Source of the DNA: Chryseosolibacter sp040902445
Lineage (GTDB): Bacteria > Bacteroidota > Bacteroidia > Cytophagales > Cyclobacteriaceae
DNA: 64,000 nt
NCBI GenBank assembly: GCA_040902445.1
Contig: JBBDXJ010000288.1
Coordinates: 13,053 to 77,052, forward strand
Direction: 5' to 3'
The notes beneath the pieces were generated by a model. That model had not been told where the DNA came from and searched no databases. It saw only the letters and a program-made list of their open reading frames with translations. The position numbers were made by a program, and so were the translations under genes. Positions 63,201 through 64,000 of the stretch are shown piece after piece (the stretch's first letter is position 1; every line of letters starts with the position of its first letter).

Positions 63201-63641
63201 TGACCGCCTGTTGATCACCTTTTCACTTAACGCATCGGGGTAGGTAACAATGATCTCACTGCCGGTTTTATTGGCCAATCGGTTAAGCACCTCAGCCCGC
63301 ATTAGAATGTTCGCGTTTTCTGTTTCGTGATATTCGTAGGGCCGCTTGTATGACATGGGAAACAGAAGTATCTCTTTTTCAAGAAGGCTATGAAGATCAT
63401 TCATGAAATAAGAGGCTTCTTCGCGGTCTTGTAAGACTACAACATAATCCTGTGGATGAAGTTTAAAGGAAGCGGCGACAAGGATAGCATCCAGGCTGCC
63501 CGATAACCCTTTCACACGGATGTTGGATGGTGTCGACGCTTTTATCCCTGCGGCCACGGTCTTGATAAAACCATCCGCGCGATAAATGCTCAAATAATCA
63601 CTCGCCCTCACTATTCCGATTATCGGTTTCTTTGCCTTCAC
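60234..63641 (-). CDS. mfd: transcription-repair coupling factor Mfd
   Basis: A 1135-residue protein with all Mfd modules: UvrB-like damage-recognition domains (~1-440), the RNA polymerase-interacting CarD-like domain (LQPGDFVTHIDYGIAKFAGL, ~460), the RecG-like translocase with Walker A GDVGFGKTEVA (~610), DEEQ, TATPIPRTL, and the MRGRVGRSNKKAFCYLL motif, and the C-terminal TRCF regulator. It releases stalled RNA polymerase and recruits UvrA. The start is a GTG at 63641; a good promoter lies just upstream. Confidence 0.96.
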   Translation of the reverse strand: MKAKKPIIGIVRASDYLSIYRADGFIKTVAAGIKASTPSNIRVKGLSGSLDAILVAASFKLHPQDYVVVLQDREEASYFMNDLHSLLEKEILLFPMSYKRPYEYHETENANILMRAEVLNRLANKTGSEIIVTYPDALSEKVINRRSLASNTFTVRLGEKLDINFLEDFLHTYDFEKTDFVYEAGQFAVRGGIIDVFSFAHELPCRIELFGDEVDGIRTFEPGSQLSVDSQESINIIPNVQTKLIQEERQSFLDFISADTRLWFKDFQLTGDLIEKSFEKVQASFEKIMKESGNTQIVSSPDQLFEPAYNFIRRSESFTRVEFGSRFALDPAKTFEFSSSGQPSFNKNFELLASNLSDQQMQGYQNFIAADMSRQLERLKGIFEELDSQLHFQPLNFSLRQGFADHTLKIVCYTDHQIFERFHRYRAKEKFTKSKALTLRELQTLQPGDFVTHIDYGIAKFAGLEKKIVNGHEQEAIRLVYRDDDLLYVSIHALHKISKYSGKDGSPPAISKLGTQEWESKKAKAKKRVKDIAKELIELYAKRKSAPGFAFPPDGFLQAELESSFMYEDTPDQARATEEVKQDMQTPHPMDRLVCGDVGFGKTEVAIRAAFKATTEGKQVAVLVPTTILAMQHFRTFKERLANFPVKVDYVSRFKSDKDIKKILKGVNDGKVDILIGTHRIVSKDVDFKNLGLLIVDEEQKFGVKVKDRLKELKVNVDVLTLTATPIPRTLHFSLMGARDLSIIATPPLNRQPVTTELHTFNEATIRDAISHELKRGGQVFFVHNRVSDIESVANSIYKLVPDARIGIAHGQMEGDKLEKVMLKFIDGEYDLLVSTNIIESGLDIPNANTIIINQAHMFGLSDLHQMRGRVGRSNKKAFCYLLTPPASLLTADSRKRLAALEEFSELGDGLKVAMRDLDIRGAGNLLGAEQSGFINDLGFDTYHKILDDAIQELKETDFKELFAAELAEKAKLIVQDCVIETDLEILIPDTYINNTSERLQLYSRLDNIKDEEQLQKFSEEIKDRFGPIPPSVQELINSVRLRWYGERLGFEKLSLKGDKLRAYFTTNNDQYFNTDTFGQILNFVKAHSRQCKMRESAGKAMLVIENITSVDAAIDLLRHMSHQTSRPASEILSK

Positions 63642-63654
63642 AACGAAGGGGCCG

Positions 63655-63687
63655 CAAATATAGTTTTACTATTGACCTTCTCCCAAA
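63655..63687 (-). promoter_or_regulatory. promoter of mfd
   Basis: On the minus strand TTTG (plus 63684-63687), 21 bases, then TATATTTG (plus 63655-63662), a perfect match to the Bacteroidota pair. The predicted start is only about seven bases before the GTG, so the mRNA may have a very short leader. Confidence 0.6.
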
Positions 63688-63703
63688 AACCGATATAATT
63701 TTG
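63672..63703 (+). promoter_or_regulatory. promoter of the small membrane protein gene
   Basis: TTG at 63672-63674 and TAATTTTG at 63696-63703 are 21 bases apart, the latter a perfect TAnnTTTG match. The pair overlaps the mfd promoter in the 79-base divergent gap. Confidence 0.6.
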
Positions 63704-63720
63704 TAGTAAGTTTGACTGAG

Positions 63721-63951
63721 ATGGAGTTTATTCAGCGTTTTTTTCTTTATGTCAGTATAACTTCTATTCTTTGTTTGGCTGCAGGTTTAGCAAAGCCGTG
63801 GGTAATGCTTTGGTGGGAGGATGTTCAGAACCGAAGGAAGGTAATCAAGGTTTATGGAAGCGTCGCTATCCTGAGCTATGCAGTTTATTGGGCATTCAGG
63901 TTATTTGATAGTATGTTATCCGTCAGCGTTTATTTAATCACCGTTTTTTAA
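63721..63951 (+). CDS. small membrane protein of unknown function
   Basis: Seventy-six residues from ATG 63721, with two hydrophobic segments (RFFLYVSITSILCLAAGLA and VYGSVAILSYAVYWAF) separated by a WVMLWWEDVQNRRKVIK loop. It resembles a short conserved Bacteroidota membrane protein, but I cannot name the family. Divergent from mfd and served by the promoter at 63672-63703. Confidence 0.6.
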   Translation: MEFIQRFFLYVSITSILCLAAGLAKPWVMLWWEDVQNRRKVIKVYGSVAILSYAVYWAFRLFDSMLSVSVYLITVF

Positions 63952-64000
63952 CAATAAAACATGATAAGGAATATTGGAGTAGCTGTTTTGTTCATATAAA

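Noticed and set aside
63961..63999. 12-codon ORF MIRNIGVAVLFI at the right edge
   Set aside because: Looks like a signal-peptide start but stops in frame within the window; nothing more can be said.
1..64000. CRISPR arrays, tRNA or rRNA genes, transposases, integrases
   Set aside because: No repeat-spacer arrays, cloverleaf-like CCA-ended segments, rRNA-like conserved stretches or transposase motifs were seen on either strand; a tRNAscan/Infernal run would settle this.

Overview
The window is chromosomal DNA from a member of the Bacteroidota, most likely a gliding or T9SS-positive Cytophagales-type bacterium. The evidence is a GldJ-like lipoprotein, two giant secreted proteins with C-terminal type IX secretion (T9SS) sorting domains, Bacteroidota-type promoters (TTG/TTTG about 17-21 nt upstream of TAnnTTTG), many Bacteroidota-restricted families (DUF4175, DUF3500, SUMF1-fold lipoproteins) and many lipoproteins. 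No rRNA, tRNA, CRISPR array, phage or insertion sequence was seen. The organism could not be named from the sequence alone.

Left part (1-18 kb): after a secreted M20 amidohydrolase comes the most striking feature, a tandemly duplicated three-gene cassette. Each copy encodes (A) a ~245 aa exported protein with a Kre9/KNH-like Ig domain and a C-terminal membrane helix, (B) a 1900-2100 aa surface protein of Asp-box/BNR repeats, Ig-like domains and a T9SS sorting domain, and (C) a 398 aa exported caspase-like (C14) protease with an intact His/Cys pair. Caspases and A proteins are close paralogues, but the giant B proteins have diverged, and the second copy carries extra FN3 and VCBS/ASPIC modules. 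No function for this set is known to me.

18-37 kb: two unrecognised exported proteins, a DUF1801 protein and an AlkC-type DNA alkylation repair protein, a NAPE-PLD-like metallohydrolase, a paralogous pair of secreted proteins, a lipoprotein, a GAF-domain gene broken by a frameshift, a PrsW-family membrane protease, a thioredoxin-fold protein, a nitroreductase, an amidohydrolase, a TPR protein coupled to a lipid kinase, an M14 carboxypeptidase and a DUF3500 protein.

37-46 kb (mostly minus strand): HutF (histidine degradation), then a DinB / S13 DD-peptidase / GH3 hexosaminidase operon ending in a translationally coupled 42-codon ORF, then the RluB-type pseudouridine synthase overlapping scpB, then a DksA-like protein. 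This stretch and its neighbours hold several decayed genes: an isoaspartyl peptidase, the N-terminus of a GNAT, and probable N-termini of a methyltransferase and a carboxymuconolactone decarboxylase.

46-64 kb: a TPR protein, the mnmG-methyltransferase-Ig lipoprotein operon, ybeY, an RsbW-type ATPase, a large DUF4175 membrane protein, comF, gldJ and mfd. The gap upstream of mnmG has two 14-bp parS-type palindromes and three DnaA-box-like 9-mers, and the gap at 47.7-47.9 kb is AT-rich with more DnaA-like boxes. With mnmG (gidA) next door, this suggests the window lies close to the chromosomal origin.
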